DNA of 64,000 bases from NaphS2 sp964588535 (lineage in GTDB: Bacteria > Desulfobacterota > DSM-4660 > Desulfatiglandales > Desulfatiglandaceae): the NCBI GenBank assembly GCA_964588535.1, contig CAZPQA010000004.1, forward strand, positions 1 through 64,000. Direction: 5' to 3'. This document shows positions 8,179 to 16,622 of the stretch, piece after piece. Below the pieces are notes generated by a model. It was not told the DNA's origin. It saw only the letters and a list, made by a program, of their open reading frames with translations, and did not search any database. A program made the position numbers and the translations under genes. Position 1 is the stretch's first letter. Each line of letters starts with the position of its first letter.

Positions 8179-8577
8179 TTATGTCCGCCTTACAAACACA
8201 AACCTCTTGTCCAGATTGTATTTCATCCAGTAGCCGAGGCACAATCCGATTACACCGCCCAGGTACCGCATACCCTTGGTCCCGAATAGGAATTCAAAGC
8301 CCAGTTCAGCTCCCCAGAAGATTATAGTGGTGGAGATTCCCATAATGGCATACAAAACAAATTTTTGCCCATCCTCAAGCATATTCATGGTCGAATAGGA
8401 AAATATATATTTTTTATCCAGAAAATATTTGACCAAAAGTCCGGTCAAAGTACCAAAACCGATAGATACATAAAGCCAAAATACACCTGAATAGACCCGA
8501 GTGGCCATATCTTGGCTAACTATATTTACTACGGTGGCAATTGCAGCAAAAACCGCGTATTTAAAGGCCAGATACAT
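8179..8577 (-). CDS. GtrA-family membrane protein
   Basis: A 132-residue protein with four predicted transmembrane helices and the GtrA layout: KYAVFAAIATVVNIV, GTLTGLLVKYFLDKKYIF, ISTTIIFWGAELG and LCLGYWMKYNLDKRFVF, with the paired YxLDKxxxF motifs. GtrA proteins help move polyprenyl-phosphate sugars across the inner membrane. Its start lies inside the last codons of the UbiA gene (17-base overlap), so the two are almost certainly cotranscribed, as with Rv3789 and Rv3806c in the mycobacterial arabinan pathway. Confidence 0.86.
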   Translation of the reverse strand: MYLAFKYAVFAAIATVVNIVSQDMATRVYSGVFWLYVSIGFGTLTGLLVKYFLDKKYIFSYSTMNMLEDGQKFVLYAIMGISTTIIFWGAELGFEFLFGTKGMRYLGGVIGLCLGYWMKYNLDKRFVFVRRT

Positions 8578-9445
8578 TGATAATTATAAAGAAACTCAGT
8601 AACCAGAGTATAATAATTGCCTGCAAAAATCGATCCTTTAGCAGGACCTCGGTTGGTGAACCACTTCTTTTGTAAACGAAGGTGTGCTGCATATAACGCA
8701 TAAACCCGATGATAACCCACAAGGTAGTCAGATAAAGGTTTTGTGAACCGTGCTTAGCTGACACTTCGGGTGATACGGTATATAGAATATAACTGACAAT
8801 GGTCACCGCCGCCATGATCATCATACTGTTTGAAGCAAATTCCAAATTATATCCATCCAGGGATTTCCTCAGGTTGTTACCATTGGACGCTAACAGCAGG
8901 TCATCTCTCCGTTTGGCAAGAGCAATAAACAGTGCTATCAAAAAAGTCATGAGTACCAACCAGTGGCTGGGGTGGACCTCAGCTGCGACGCCTCCAGCCA
9001 AAACTCGCAAGACAAACCCGGTGGCTACACAGACAACGTCAACAATCGCTATGTGTTTGAGAAACAATGAATATACAACATTGAGAACAAGGTAGAACAA
9101 GAGAATGAACAAGAAGGGTGGCGGAAGTGTCAAGCTACCCAAAAGGAGTGTCCCGAACACTAAGCCCGAGAAAAAAAGAAAAGCATCCCGTTTGGTGATT
9201 TGCTCACTCGGTAGAGGGCGGAATCTTTTTTTAGGATGACCGAGGTCTTCTTGGATGTCTTCTATATCATTGAATACATAAACAGCGCTAGCAGCTAAAG
9301 AAAAAACTACAAAAGCCCAGAGCGTGCTGATTATAGACGACGTATCAGAAACATTATAGCCAAAAAAGATCGGCAGAAAGATGAAGCCGTTTTTCACATA
9401 CTGACGAGGCCGGCCTAACTTGATAAACAACGCGAGTTTTTTCAT
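8561..9445 (-). CDS. UbiA-family decaprenyl-phosphate phosphoribosyltransferase
   Basis: A 294-residue polytopic prenyltransferase. The first Asp-rich motif is VFNDIEDIQEDLGHP followed by KKRFRPLPS; the second region reads KHIAIVDVVCVATGFVLR and LAKRRDD. The N-terminus RPRQYVKNGFIFLPIFFG is typical of 5-phosphoribosyl-monophospho-decaprenol synthase rather than quinone-forming UbiA. It would transfer phosphoribose from PRPP to a polyprenyl phosphate, the first step toward lipid-linked arabinofuranose. The IS701-type element has inserted 25 bases upstream of its ATG and has probably separated it from its promoter or operon partners. Confidence 0.85.
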   Translation of the reverse strand: MKKLALFIKLGRPRQYVKNGFIFLPIFFGYNVSDTSSIISTLWAFVVFSLAASAVYVFNDIEDIQEDLGHPKKRFRPLPSEQITKRDAFLFFSGLVFGTLLLGSLTLPPPFLFILLFYLVLNVVYSLFLKHIAIVDVVCVATGFVLRVLAGGVAAEVHPSHWLVLMTFLIALFIALAKRRDDLLLASNGNNLRKSLDGYNLEFASNSMMIMAAVTIVSYILYTVSPEVSAKHGSQNLYLTTLWVIIGFMRYMQHTFVYKRSGSPTEVLLKDRFLQAIIILWLLSFFIIINVSGL

Positions 9446-9470
9446 AACTAAATTTTTCGTGTGCTTCTAA

Positions 9471-11785
9471 CACTACAGCGAAACATTAATGTTTAACTCC
9501 TCCGCCAATTTTACGCGTTTCTTGCGGTGCGATCTATAAGCAACAAGATTTCGTCTGAGGTGGTATTCAACAATTTCCATTGCGCCTTCCACTGATAGTG
9601 ATCTGAGGGGCAACATCACGGATAACAGTCTCCGAACCAAATGTGGGGTCAACAGAGGGCTTTTTTTTAAAGTGCAATCGCATTCTGAGTAAAAAATGGA
9701 GGCCCAGGAACACGAAGATCATGTGGCGATACCATGCAGGCCATGAGCGATGTTCGTAGTAATCCATGCCCACCTGATCTTTGCCTTCATGAAAGCATTG
9801 CTCTATAGGCCAGCGCATGGTGGATGCTTTAATGAGATCCGCCATTGAGGTATCTTTTGGCGCATTTGATATGGCAAATTTCACTTGCCCATCGGCATCT
9901 TTTTTGAGGAACAGCCATTGCCGATCCCCCGCAGGAAGTCCGTCCCGGGACAAATAGATCCGAATACGCGCTACTTTAGCGATAATAGGTCCCTTGGCGC
10001 CTTCGGCCACAATGACCGGCTTCCAGGAAATCCGGTTCGATTTTGCGATTTGTGCAACGCTTTGGGCTTTCGGTTGTCCGGGCAATACACTGACTTTCTT
10101 CGGCCGGCGGCCTCGACCTTTATATGGTGGCAGGCCGGTCTTCGGTTTTTTTGTAAAAACCTGAGCATCGGTGCGAATGGAAACAAAGTAGTTTAAGTTT
10201 TCGGGCAGTGCATTCAGAAATTCAAGGGCGCTGCCAAATGAAGCGTCAGCGCCGATCCATTTGGCCGGAAACAGGCCTGTCGCCACAACGTTATCGATTA
10301 ACTTGAGTGCAATCTGCTGCTTGGTCTCAAAGACAAGATCGTCCGGAACCAGGTTGAATGTACGTCGTGTTTCCTGTTCTTCAGTGAACCAGCTTTCAGG
10401 CATGTACAGCTGACAGTTAAGAAGGCCATAGCCCTTGTCGCTCGTATAGCCGACAAAGACTCCAGACTGGCAGTTATCCACCTTTCCGAGCCTTCCGCAA
10501 TACTGTCGGGCGACACCGACGGATTCCTTGCCTTTTTTGGGAAACTCACTGGGATCGATGGTGATCATCCCATCAGAAGAGGCAATCAAAGGGGCGAGCA
10601 TACGTTGATGAGTAGATTGCATGATCAGATGATCCCAGCGGTAGGTTTTCAAAAACATCTGAACCGAGCGTACAGATTTTTGATCGAGAAATTCAAGCGC
10701 AATCGGTTCGGCAGACTTGGCTTTGGCATTGCTCATCAGTCCGGATAGATAGGCCAATCCCAGTCGATGATGTTCGATGCGGCCATAGCAGTCATGAAAC
10801 TCTTTGTGGAATGCCACAAGCTCTTGAGCCATTGTTTTTACATCGTCTTGGTCAAGATCAAAATCTGCCGAAATTTGCGGATGCCACCGGCAGTGTTCTA
10901 AAAGCATGGTCAGTTCCTCCACTTTCATTTTTGTTTGTGGAGGACGATCGGGCAGGGGGGCGGGCTTCTGTTGACAACCGATAATGTTTCTGAACTCAGA
11001 CTCTATAACATAAAGGTAGATCTCCTTTCTGTTTCCATGGTAGCGATATCCTTTTCCCTGTTTGGTGCTGCCTTGACTGTGTCCGATATGTAACCAGTTT
11101 GAAGCCTTGTAGCATGTACCTTTATAGAAACGACCATCCACAAAGGTTTCCAACAGTAGCAGGCGATCGTTAAAATGCCGTTGCCAGTCCACAGGCAGGC
11201 GTGCGATATTAAGTGCGAGTACATGTGATGCCATGTTGGGAATTCGGACCCAGGGCAGTACTAAAAACCGACTGTTTCCGGCAATCTGTTTGAGATGCAG
11301 CCTTCTTTGCTGCACCGACCAACCAATAAAGCAATCCCTGGCGGCCAATTTTAAAGCAGGTGCACTCCACGAAAGCGCTGCCACGGGTCGCCCATTCATG
11401 AAAGCGATATACTTGAGGCGGTGCCCTAAAAGCCTTTGGTAACCCAGGTAATGATAATTCGTGACCAGTTGATCCCATTGAGGTTCCCAATCAGATCCGC
11501 TGACCACCTGCACGGCGATGGGGTCAAAATCCTTCAGATCTCCGGTTATCAACGTTTTGTCAATGGCATGTGAATATTCGGCCGTACAATGACAGTTGAT
11601 TTTAGGTCGTTTCATGGCGTAAAATGTATGTTCATTTGCAGGGCATATCCCACCGGTACTGGCTAAGATATTTTTTTCGCCGGGAAAATTGTCCAACATC
11701 GAGCCGTAACCCATGTCAATCGCCCTGTTAAACTGAAGCATACACGCTTTATTTACGGATGTCTACAAAAAAATACGCTGTAGTA
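9471..11785 (-). mobile_element. IS701-type insertion sequence, 2315 bp
   Basis: The left end CACTACAGCG (9471-9480) pairs with the reverse complement of the right end, TACTACAGCG (11776-11785). Both ends are flanked by CTAA (9467-9470 and 11786-11789), a 4-bp direct repeat of the kind IS701 elements make. A single long transposase gene fills the element. The terminal repeats are short, so the exact ends rest mainly on the CTAA match. Confidence 0.78.
9567..11741 (-). CDS. Transposase: DUF4338 (DruA-like) fused to IS701-type DDE domain
   Basis: A 724-residue protein in two parts. Residues about 85-245 (YHYLGYQRLLGHRLKY, FIGWS, NSRFLVLPWVRIPNMASHVL, LLLETFVDGRFYKGTCYKAS) are DUF4338, the domain of DruA in Druantia defence. 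Residues about 285-700 are an IS701-like transposase with D396 (ITIDPSEFPKKG), D499 (GADASFG) and E652 (CFHEGKDQVG) and the RWPIEQCF signature. Both halves appear intact. The start is uncertain: no clear ribosome-binding site precedes the ATG at 11741, and later ATGs (for example the one opening KRPKINCHC) are possible. The role of the DUF4338 half in transposition is unknown. Confidence 0.88.
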   Translation of the reverse strand: MLQFNRAIDMGYGSMLDNFPGEKNILASTGGICPANEHTFYAMKRPKINCHCTAEYSHAIDKTLITGDLKDFDPIAVQVVSGSDWEPQWDQLVTNYHYLGYQRLLGHRLKYIAFMNGRPVAALSWSAPALKLAARDCFIGWSVQQRRLHLKQIAGNSRFLVLPWVRIPNMASHVLALNIARLPVDWQRHFNDRLLLLETFVDGRFYKGTCYKASNWLHIGHSQGSTKQGKGYRYHGNRKEIYLYVIESEFRNIIGCQQKPAPLPDRPPQTKMKVEELTMLLEHCRWHPQISADFDLDQDDVKTMAQELVAFHKEFHDCYGRIEHHRLGLAYLSGLMSNAKAKSAEPIALEFLDQKSVRSVQMFLKTYRWDHLIMQSTHQRMLAPLIASSDGMITIDPSEFPKKGKESVGVARQYCGRLGKVDNCQSGVFVGYTSDKGYGLLNCQLYMPESWFTEEQETRRTFNLVPDDLVFETKQQIALKLIDNVVATGLFPAKWIGADASFGSALEFLNALPENLNYFVSIRTDAQVFTKKPKTGLPPYKGRGRRPKKVSVLPGQPKAQSVAQIAKSNRISWKPVIVAEGAKGPIIAKVARIRIYLSRDGLPAGDRQWLFLKKDADGQVKFAISNAPKDTSMADLIKASTMRWPIEQCFHEGKDQVGMDYYEHRSWPAWYRHMIFVFLGLHFLLRMRLHFKKKPSVDPTFGSETVIRDVAPQITISGRRNGNC

Positions 11786-11992
11786 CTAATAGGGTCGTAT
11801 TAATTAATGGGTCTGTCCTAGTTTTTCAACCGCAGTTCCTTATCAGAGAGCATATCAAAATTACAAGCCTGAATTCAATACCTTAACTTAAGAGACCAGA
11901 TATAGTCTAACTGTTTTATATTATTGTAAAACGTGGTTGTTTTATTGGCTATAAACAATTCTTCGAACTTATTTTCTTGAGTGAACCTTTAA

Positions 11993-12221
11993 CTATGGCT
12001 TTTCAGCCCAGACCAACAAAGAAGGACCGATTGTCCACTTGCCACCACTTATGAAGAAGGCGATCCTGGAAGTCAGATGAAAGAAGCCTTTTGTGGCCTC
12101 GACTAACATCTTCATCTCGGTATATCTATAAGGGTTTCCCCTGGTTAAAGGAGAATTGATAACCTTTCATATGACATTCTGGACAAAATAATTGATCAAA
12201 TAGTTTTTCGTTTATCGACAT
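11993..12221 (-). pseudogene. Methyltransferase remnant with the middle deleted
   Basis: An ATG at 12221 (with AAGG upstream) opens MSINEKLFDQLFCPECH, a Trm112-like zinc-ribbon start typical of class I methyltransferases in sugar loci, and soon hits a stop. In another frame the sequence continues NPYRYTEMKMLVEATKGFF ... GPSLLVWAEKP and stops at 11993, which reads like a methyltransferase C-terminus. The catalytic middle is missing, so this is an internal-deletion relic. The rest of 11790-12317 shows no gene. Confidence 0.5.
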
Positions 12222-12317
12222 TCCTTGATTTGACTCCATTTTTATTTTAACGCAATTATTGAAATACGAACAAAGGAACAAAAGTCCCAACGTCCCCGAT
12301 TCCCAATAGAAAATACT

Positions 12318-13568
12318 TCATTTTGTTGCTACTTCTGCAAATAAATTTTCCAGAGATTTGGCATTCTGCTCCCAGGAATAATGTTTTTCCGCAAATAACC
12401 TGCACTTAAAAGAAATATCCTGCCGGAGTTCTGGATTATCTTTAAACTCCTGACAGGTTTTAATAATCAATTCCGCCATGGCTTCCGGCTTGGTATCCTT
12501 AAAGAGATATTTAGAATCCAGCCTGCTCAAAATTTCAACTGTCCCGCCTACCGGCGTTCCCAAAACAGGAACACCTGATGCCATGGCTTCTAACGTAACC
12601 AAACCAAATCCTTCCAATTCCAAAGTGGGAAGAATGAAAATATCGGCCATGCGATAATATTCAGGAAGTTCTACTTCCGGGATAAAGCCAATAAATTTTA
12701 CGTGATTCCCTATACCCAGTTCCTTAGTTAATGAAATGATATTGTTCTTTAGAGGCCCGTCTCCACCTAAAACAAGGTAGGCGTCAGGCACTGTTTTGAC
12801 CACTTCCTTGACAGCATATATCAGATTTTCCAGCCCCATCCTGGGTACCAGATTCCTTACCGTAAATAATATCATTTTTTCTTGCGGAATATTCAACCGT
12901 TGCTTTATTTTTGTTCTATCGGTAGCTGGATAAAATCGCTTGAGATCAACTCCTCCCGGAATAATTGTGATCCTTTCAGCAGAGATTTTGTAGACATGCT
13001 GTAATTTCTCCTTGGTAAACCCGCTGAGAACAATAATCTGATCCGATTTATTCAAAACCTTTCTTTCAATAAATTTTCGTACCTGAATATTTAGAAAATA
13101 TAGGACCCTTCCTACAAGACCTTTCTGTTGAGGGTTTCTCGATCGAAACTCCTCAAAAGAAAAAGAATGGCATGTATAGATTTTTCTTATTCCCTTGCTG
13201 GCAGGCGAACGGATAACAGCAAAGGCGGAAAAGGGTTGGTGAAAAATTAAAACATTAAAAGAATATCTTTTAGAAATATACTCAAATAATTTTCTACTAT
13301 TTAATATGGTTGATTTCAAAAACAGAAAGGGGTTACTACACATATTAACTGCATACTCCCACTCTTGTACGTCTTCAATTTTTGCATATGCTTCATTAAC
13401 TTGTTCTTCTCTTGTGAGAATATGAACTTTGTGTCCTCTTGCAGCTAAACAAGTGCTTTGTTCATACAAAACCCTTACAGATCCCCCCATAACCTCTCCT
13501 AATGGATAATCTGATACAAGCAAAACATTTAATTTCTTATTCTTGTCTTGGTTTGTGTTCATCTTCAA
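12318..13568 (-). CDS. Family 4 glycosyltransferase
   Basis: A 416-residue GT-B protein. The N-terminal acceptor domain begins LNVLLVSDYPLGEVMGGSVR. The C-terminal donor domain has ITIIPGGVDLKRF, LVLGGDGPL and FILPTLELEGFGLVTLEAMA, the E-x7-E signature of family GT4 retaining transferases. It would add a nucleotide-activated sugar to the growing polysaccharide on the cytoplasmic face. Sugar specificity is not readable. Confidence 0.9.
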   Translation of the reverse strand: MKMNTNQDKNKKLNVLLVSDYPLGEVMGGSVRVLYEQSTCLAARGHKVHILTREEQVNEAYAKIEDVQEWEYAVNMCSNPFLFLKSTILNSRKLFEYISKRYSFNVLIFHQPFSAFAVIRSPASKGIRKIYTCHSFSFEEFRSRNPQQKGLVGRVLYFLNIQVRKFIERKVLNKSDQIIVLSGFTKEKLQHVYKISAERITIIPGGVDLKRFYPATDRTKIKQRLNIPQEKMILFTVRNLVPRMGLENLIYAVKEVVKTVPDAYLVLGGDGPLKNNIISLTKELGIGNHVKFIGFIPEVELPEYYRMADIFILPTLELEGFGLVTLEAMASGVPVLGTPVGGTVEILSRLDSKYLFKDTKPEAMAELIIKTCQEFKDNPELRQDISFKCRLFAEKHYSWEQNAKSLENLFAEVATK

Positions 13569-13708
13569 AATTTTTGTTTAAAAAACAAATTTCCACCAAT
13601 GGTGGGATGTTAAAAGGTGAGAATAAAGATCTTTTCAATGTTTGATTGAAATAAAGACCACCACCGCCTAATTCAGGATAATTTTGTAAAGATTGATATC
13701 GCTGGTAT

Positions 13709-14182
13709 CTACCCTTTTATTCGTTCTATCTTTTTAATAATCCGAGCTGGTACTCCCGCAACTACAGTATCGACAGGCACATCTTTGGTTACCACTGCTC
13801 CTGCTCCTACTATTGAATTTCCCTCTATAGTTACTCCAGGAAGGATAACCGAACGTGTTCCTAAAAAAACCCCTTTTTTTATTACAACTGGGGCTACTTC
13901 ACGTTTGGAATCATCATGTGCAACAATGGTTGTCCCAAAACTAATGACAACCCTATCTTCTATGGCAATTAACTCAGGAAAAGTATCATCGATAATGCAG
14001 TATTTCCCCAAAAAAACATTATTGCCAATGCTAACACCCATAGCCCTACATAAACGAACTCTCAATGTATTACTAAAGACTATCTGAATCAATAATCCAT
14101 TCAATTTGCGCAAGAACATCTTGAATCTATTTTGAGGCTTTTTTGCCTCATATTTTTCTCTACCTAAAGGATATTTTGTCAT
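13709..14182 (-). CDS. Left-handed beta-helix acyltransferase
   Basis: A 157-residue hexapeptide-repeat protein. The repeats run from about residue 52 (GVSIGNNVFLGKYCIIDD) to GVFLGTRSVILPGVTIEGNS and IVGAGAVVTKDVPVDTVVAGVPAR, as in the WbbJ/maltose O-acetyltransferase group. The catalytic histidine is likely in TTIVAHDDSKR. It probably O-acetylates a sugar of the polysaccharide using acetyl-CoA. Confidence 0.85.
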   Translation of the reverse strand: MTKYPLGREKYEAKKPQNRFKMFLRKLNGLLIQIVFSNTLRVRLCRAMGVSIGNNVFLGKYCIIDDTFPELIAIEDRVVISFGTTIVAHDDSKREVAPVVIKKGVFLGTRSVILPGVTIEGNSIVGAGAVVTKDVPVDTVVAGVPARIIKKIERIKG

Positions 14183-14368
14183 ATTTACTCACCAAAGCCC
14201 TATTTTGAGCTTTCAATTTCTGATTACTTTTAACCGTCGTAGCGATAAGGAAAGTGGTATGATGCACAAACCCTTTTGTTTTTTAGAATACCGTTCAAGA
14301 TCACTATCCACCATTTCTCTTCATTTAAAGTCAAATCCTATTGCAAATCGCCAGACCATGAAAACATT

Positions 14369-15313
14369 TCAAATTTTAAACGTTTCGCATGCATGGAACT
14401 TGTCATAAATTAATCTCATGAAAAGGCTTAGTATGACATCATATACTATTTGTATATTTTCAGAGGATCCTTTTCTCTTTTTTCCTTTTGATGCGAGGCT
14501 GAAAATCGCAACGATAGAGTTTATGGACATATGACCATAAGGTAGCTTTTTGATTTTAATGGTCTCACAAGACCAACCGGTTCTTTCGGCTAGTTCTATA
14601 ATTGACTTACGGTTAAAGTAGTTAATATGCCAAACTGCGCCAGGCCGGCGTGTTAAAAGACGCTCTGCATACTCAAACGGAACTTCCAATAAGAGAACCC
14701 CTTCTGGACTTATTAACTGACGAAGTTTACTTAGAGAAAAGTGAGGATCAGGTTCATGTTCAAGCACATGCGTATGGAGTATGAAATTAAAACGATGATC
14801 GACATTAAGACTCTTTATCAGCTGAATCCCATCCTCAGGCAGGCTATCCGCCCCAAAATCGTAAACATACCTTTTAGTGTCATTTAGAGAACAATGAAGT
14901 AAATTAATTCCAGAACCTCCGCCATAATCTAAAATTCTTGTTCCTCCGCGATTAATAATTTCATTTGCATACCGACTTTGCCTTTCAGCCAGTTTCTTTT
15001 GTGAAGCCGTTGATGCCCACAGGTCTTGAGCTGTTAATCCCACAGCCTCGTAATATCTAATAGCTCCAGGTCCAGATTTGGTATACAACTTTCTTAGATC
15101 AACGTGATCATATGTGGGATTCTGGAAAAGTAAGCAACATGAGCGACAAAGGTAGATGGTGCGAGTTAAGGTGCTTTTTTTGAGCCGTTCTAAGAGAAAT
15201 TGGTCCTCTGAATCTATAACATTCTTAGGTTTGAATCGTTTAGTCAAAACCTTCTTGCCATATTTTCCAATCTTTTTCGATTTACAGAGAGGGCATTTGC
15301 TTAAAAGTTTCAA
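14369..15313 (-). CDS. Class I SAM methyltransferase with N-terminal zinc ribbon
   Basis: A 314-residue protein. The N-terminus CPLCKSKKIG and later CRSCCLLFQNPTY form a zinc-binding segment common in sugar methyltransferases. The SAM-binding motif I is TRILDYGGGSGINLL, and motif LHTHVLEHEPDP with LISPEGVLLLEVP follows. It probably methylates a sugar or an aglycone in the polysaccharide pathway. Confidence 0.85.
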   Translation of the reverse strand: MKLLSKCPLCKSKKIGKYGKKVLTKRFKPKNVIDSEDQFLLERLKKSTLTRTIYLCRSCCLLFQNPTYDHVDLRKLYTKSGPGAIRYYEAVGLTAQDLWASTASQKKLAERQSRYANEIINRGGTRILDYGGGSGINLLHCSLNDTKRYVYDFGADSLPEDGIQLIKSLNVDHRFNFILHTHVLEHEPDPHFSLSKLRQLISPEGVLLLEVPFEYAERLLTRRPGAVWHINYFNRKSIIELAERTGWSCETIKIKKLPYGHMSINSIVAIFSLASKGKKRKGSSENIQIVYDVILSLFMRLIYDKFHACETFKI

Positions 15314-15352
15314 AGTAATTAACCTTTTGGTTTCAAAAATGTATTTTCAAGT

Positions 15353-16306
15353 TTATTGTTCGTTCGATTTGTTAGTAACAAATTCACATGAAAATCCCGT
15401 AGCATAGACCGCCTGAGATAAAAGCCATAGGAATTTTCCTGTTATGAGAGCACTCAGAAGACGGATAGGGAACCGCAAAAGCCGTAATAGAAAAGGCTTG
15501 TGCGCTTTGAATGAACCATGCTTTGACGGTGTTTCAATTACCCACTGCGGAAAGTTACGATTGGTGTATGCTGCCTGCCTCCCATTTCGATAAAACTGAC
15601 GCAACAGCTTGTTCAAGTTATTTGGTGGCAAATGATGATAAATAACCCCCGGCACAACTACAACACGCTTGCCCAGCTTGCGAAATTCTTCACGCAGATA
15701 AGGGTCCAGTCCACGGGGAATCAGTTCATTCTCCCCACCCACTTCTTTAAATTCGGCGGTGCGCATAATTAAGCAGGGATGCTCAGCAAGATCAGAATGG
15801 GTAATCTCTTGAACAGGCTTCCAGGAACGTCGGGGAATTTGCTTCATCACACGCCGTACAAAAGGACTTGTATTTTCCGGGATGACATTGTTTCCCCCGG
15901 CCATTCCTATTTCCGGGTGCTTCTCCATGACCGCCATCAATTTGCTAAAGGTCTCCAGATCAGGTAGCGACGTATCATCATCGAGGGTCATCAAGTATTT
16001 TCCCAGTGCAACTGCCGCTCCGATGTTGATGGCTCTCCCCTGACGAGGATCACCCTTCACAACGATAACTTCAAACTCTGAATAATTTTGGCGGGATATC
16101 TGGTGCAGCAATTCTAAGAAGTAGCCCTCTCGATGGGCATCGGAGGTAGGAATAATTATAGACAGCTCTGGCCGAGTATTGTCAGGTGAGTAATGCCAAA
16201 AGTCCCCAGGTGAAACCTTTGGATTGCCATGTTTTACAAAAGGGCGTTTAATTGGACCTGCCGGTAACCAGGGGCCTGATCGAAAACAAATCTCAATGTC
16301 CTTCAA
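15353..16306 (-). CDS. Family 2 glycosyltransferase
   Basis: A 317-residue GT-A protein. ELSIIIPTSDAHREGYF opens the nucleotide-binding fold, FEVIVVKGDPRQGRAINIG follows, and YLMTLDDDTSLP holds the DXD-type metal site. The C-terminal part has a basic amphipathic segment but no clear membrane anchor. An inverting sugar transfer is expected; the substrate is unknown. Confidence 0.9.
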   Translation of the reverse strand: MKDIEICFRSGPWLPAGPIKRPFVKHGNPKVSPGDFWHYSPDNTRPELSIIIPTSDAHREGYFLELLHQISRQNYSEFEVIVVKGDPRQGRAINIGAAVALGKYLMTLDDDTSLPDLETFSKLMAVMEKHPEIGMAGGNNVIPENTSPFVRRVMKQIPRRSWKPVQEITHSDLAEHPCLIMRTAEFKEVGGENELIPRGLDPYLREEFRKLGKRVVVVPGVIYHHLPPNNLNKLLRQFYRNGRQAAYTNRNFPQWVIETPSKHGSFKAHKPFLLRLLRFPIRLLSALITGKFLWLLSQAVYATGFSCEFVTNKSNEQ

Positions 16307-16622
16307 TGTGATTTCCCCCTTGCTTTATCTTAGCAGGACATTTCACAGCCAAAAGGGCAAAACCTGAAGCAGCATGCCATGCCATTTGATTCTTCTCCAG
16401 TGGTATGTCCAACTATGACGCCGGCATCGCCAACCACCCAAAAATCTTTAGCTCAATTTTATGTAGAATCTCATTATTCATGCTAAACAACATGGCGATC
16501 GTCTCCTGGAATTGCCAGATAAAGCCTGAAGCCGGACGGTATGAGGGATTGATTGCAGAGGGTCCGGCAATCATCTATAATAGTTCCTGGACTTCTTACA
16601 TTGCGAATTCGGCCTTAGATTC
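16307..16622. other. Intergenic region, no intact gene
   Basis: About 315 bases between two minus-strand genes. Broken frames on the minus strand give protein-like pieces (GVIVGHTTGEESNGMAWHA and a separate IPSGFRLYLAIPGDD), interrupted by stops, so this may be decayed coding sequence. No family could be named. Confidence 0.3.

Noticed and set aside
9567..11741. DUF4338 domain as evidence of a Druantia defence system
   Set aside because: The domain is fused to a transposase inside an element with inverted ends and a target duplication, and no druB-E genes are present.
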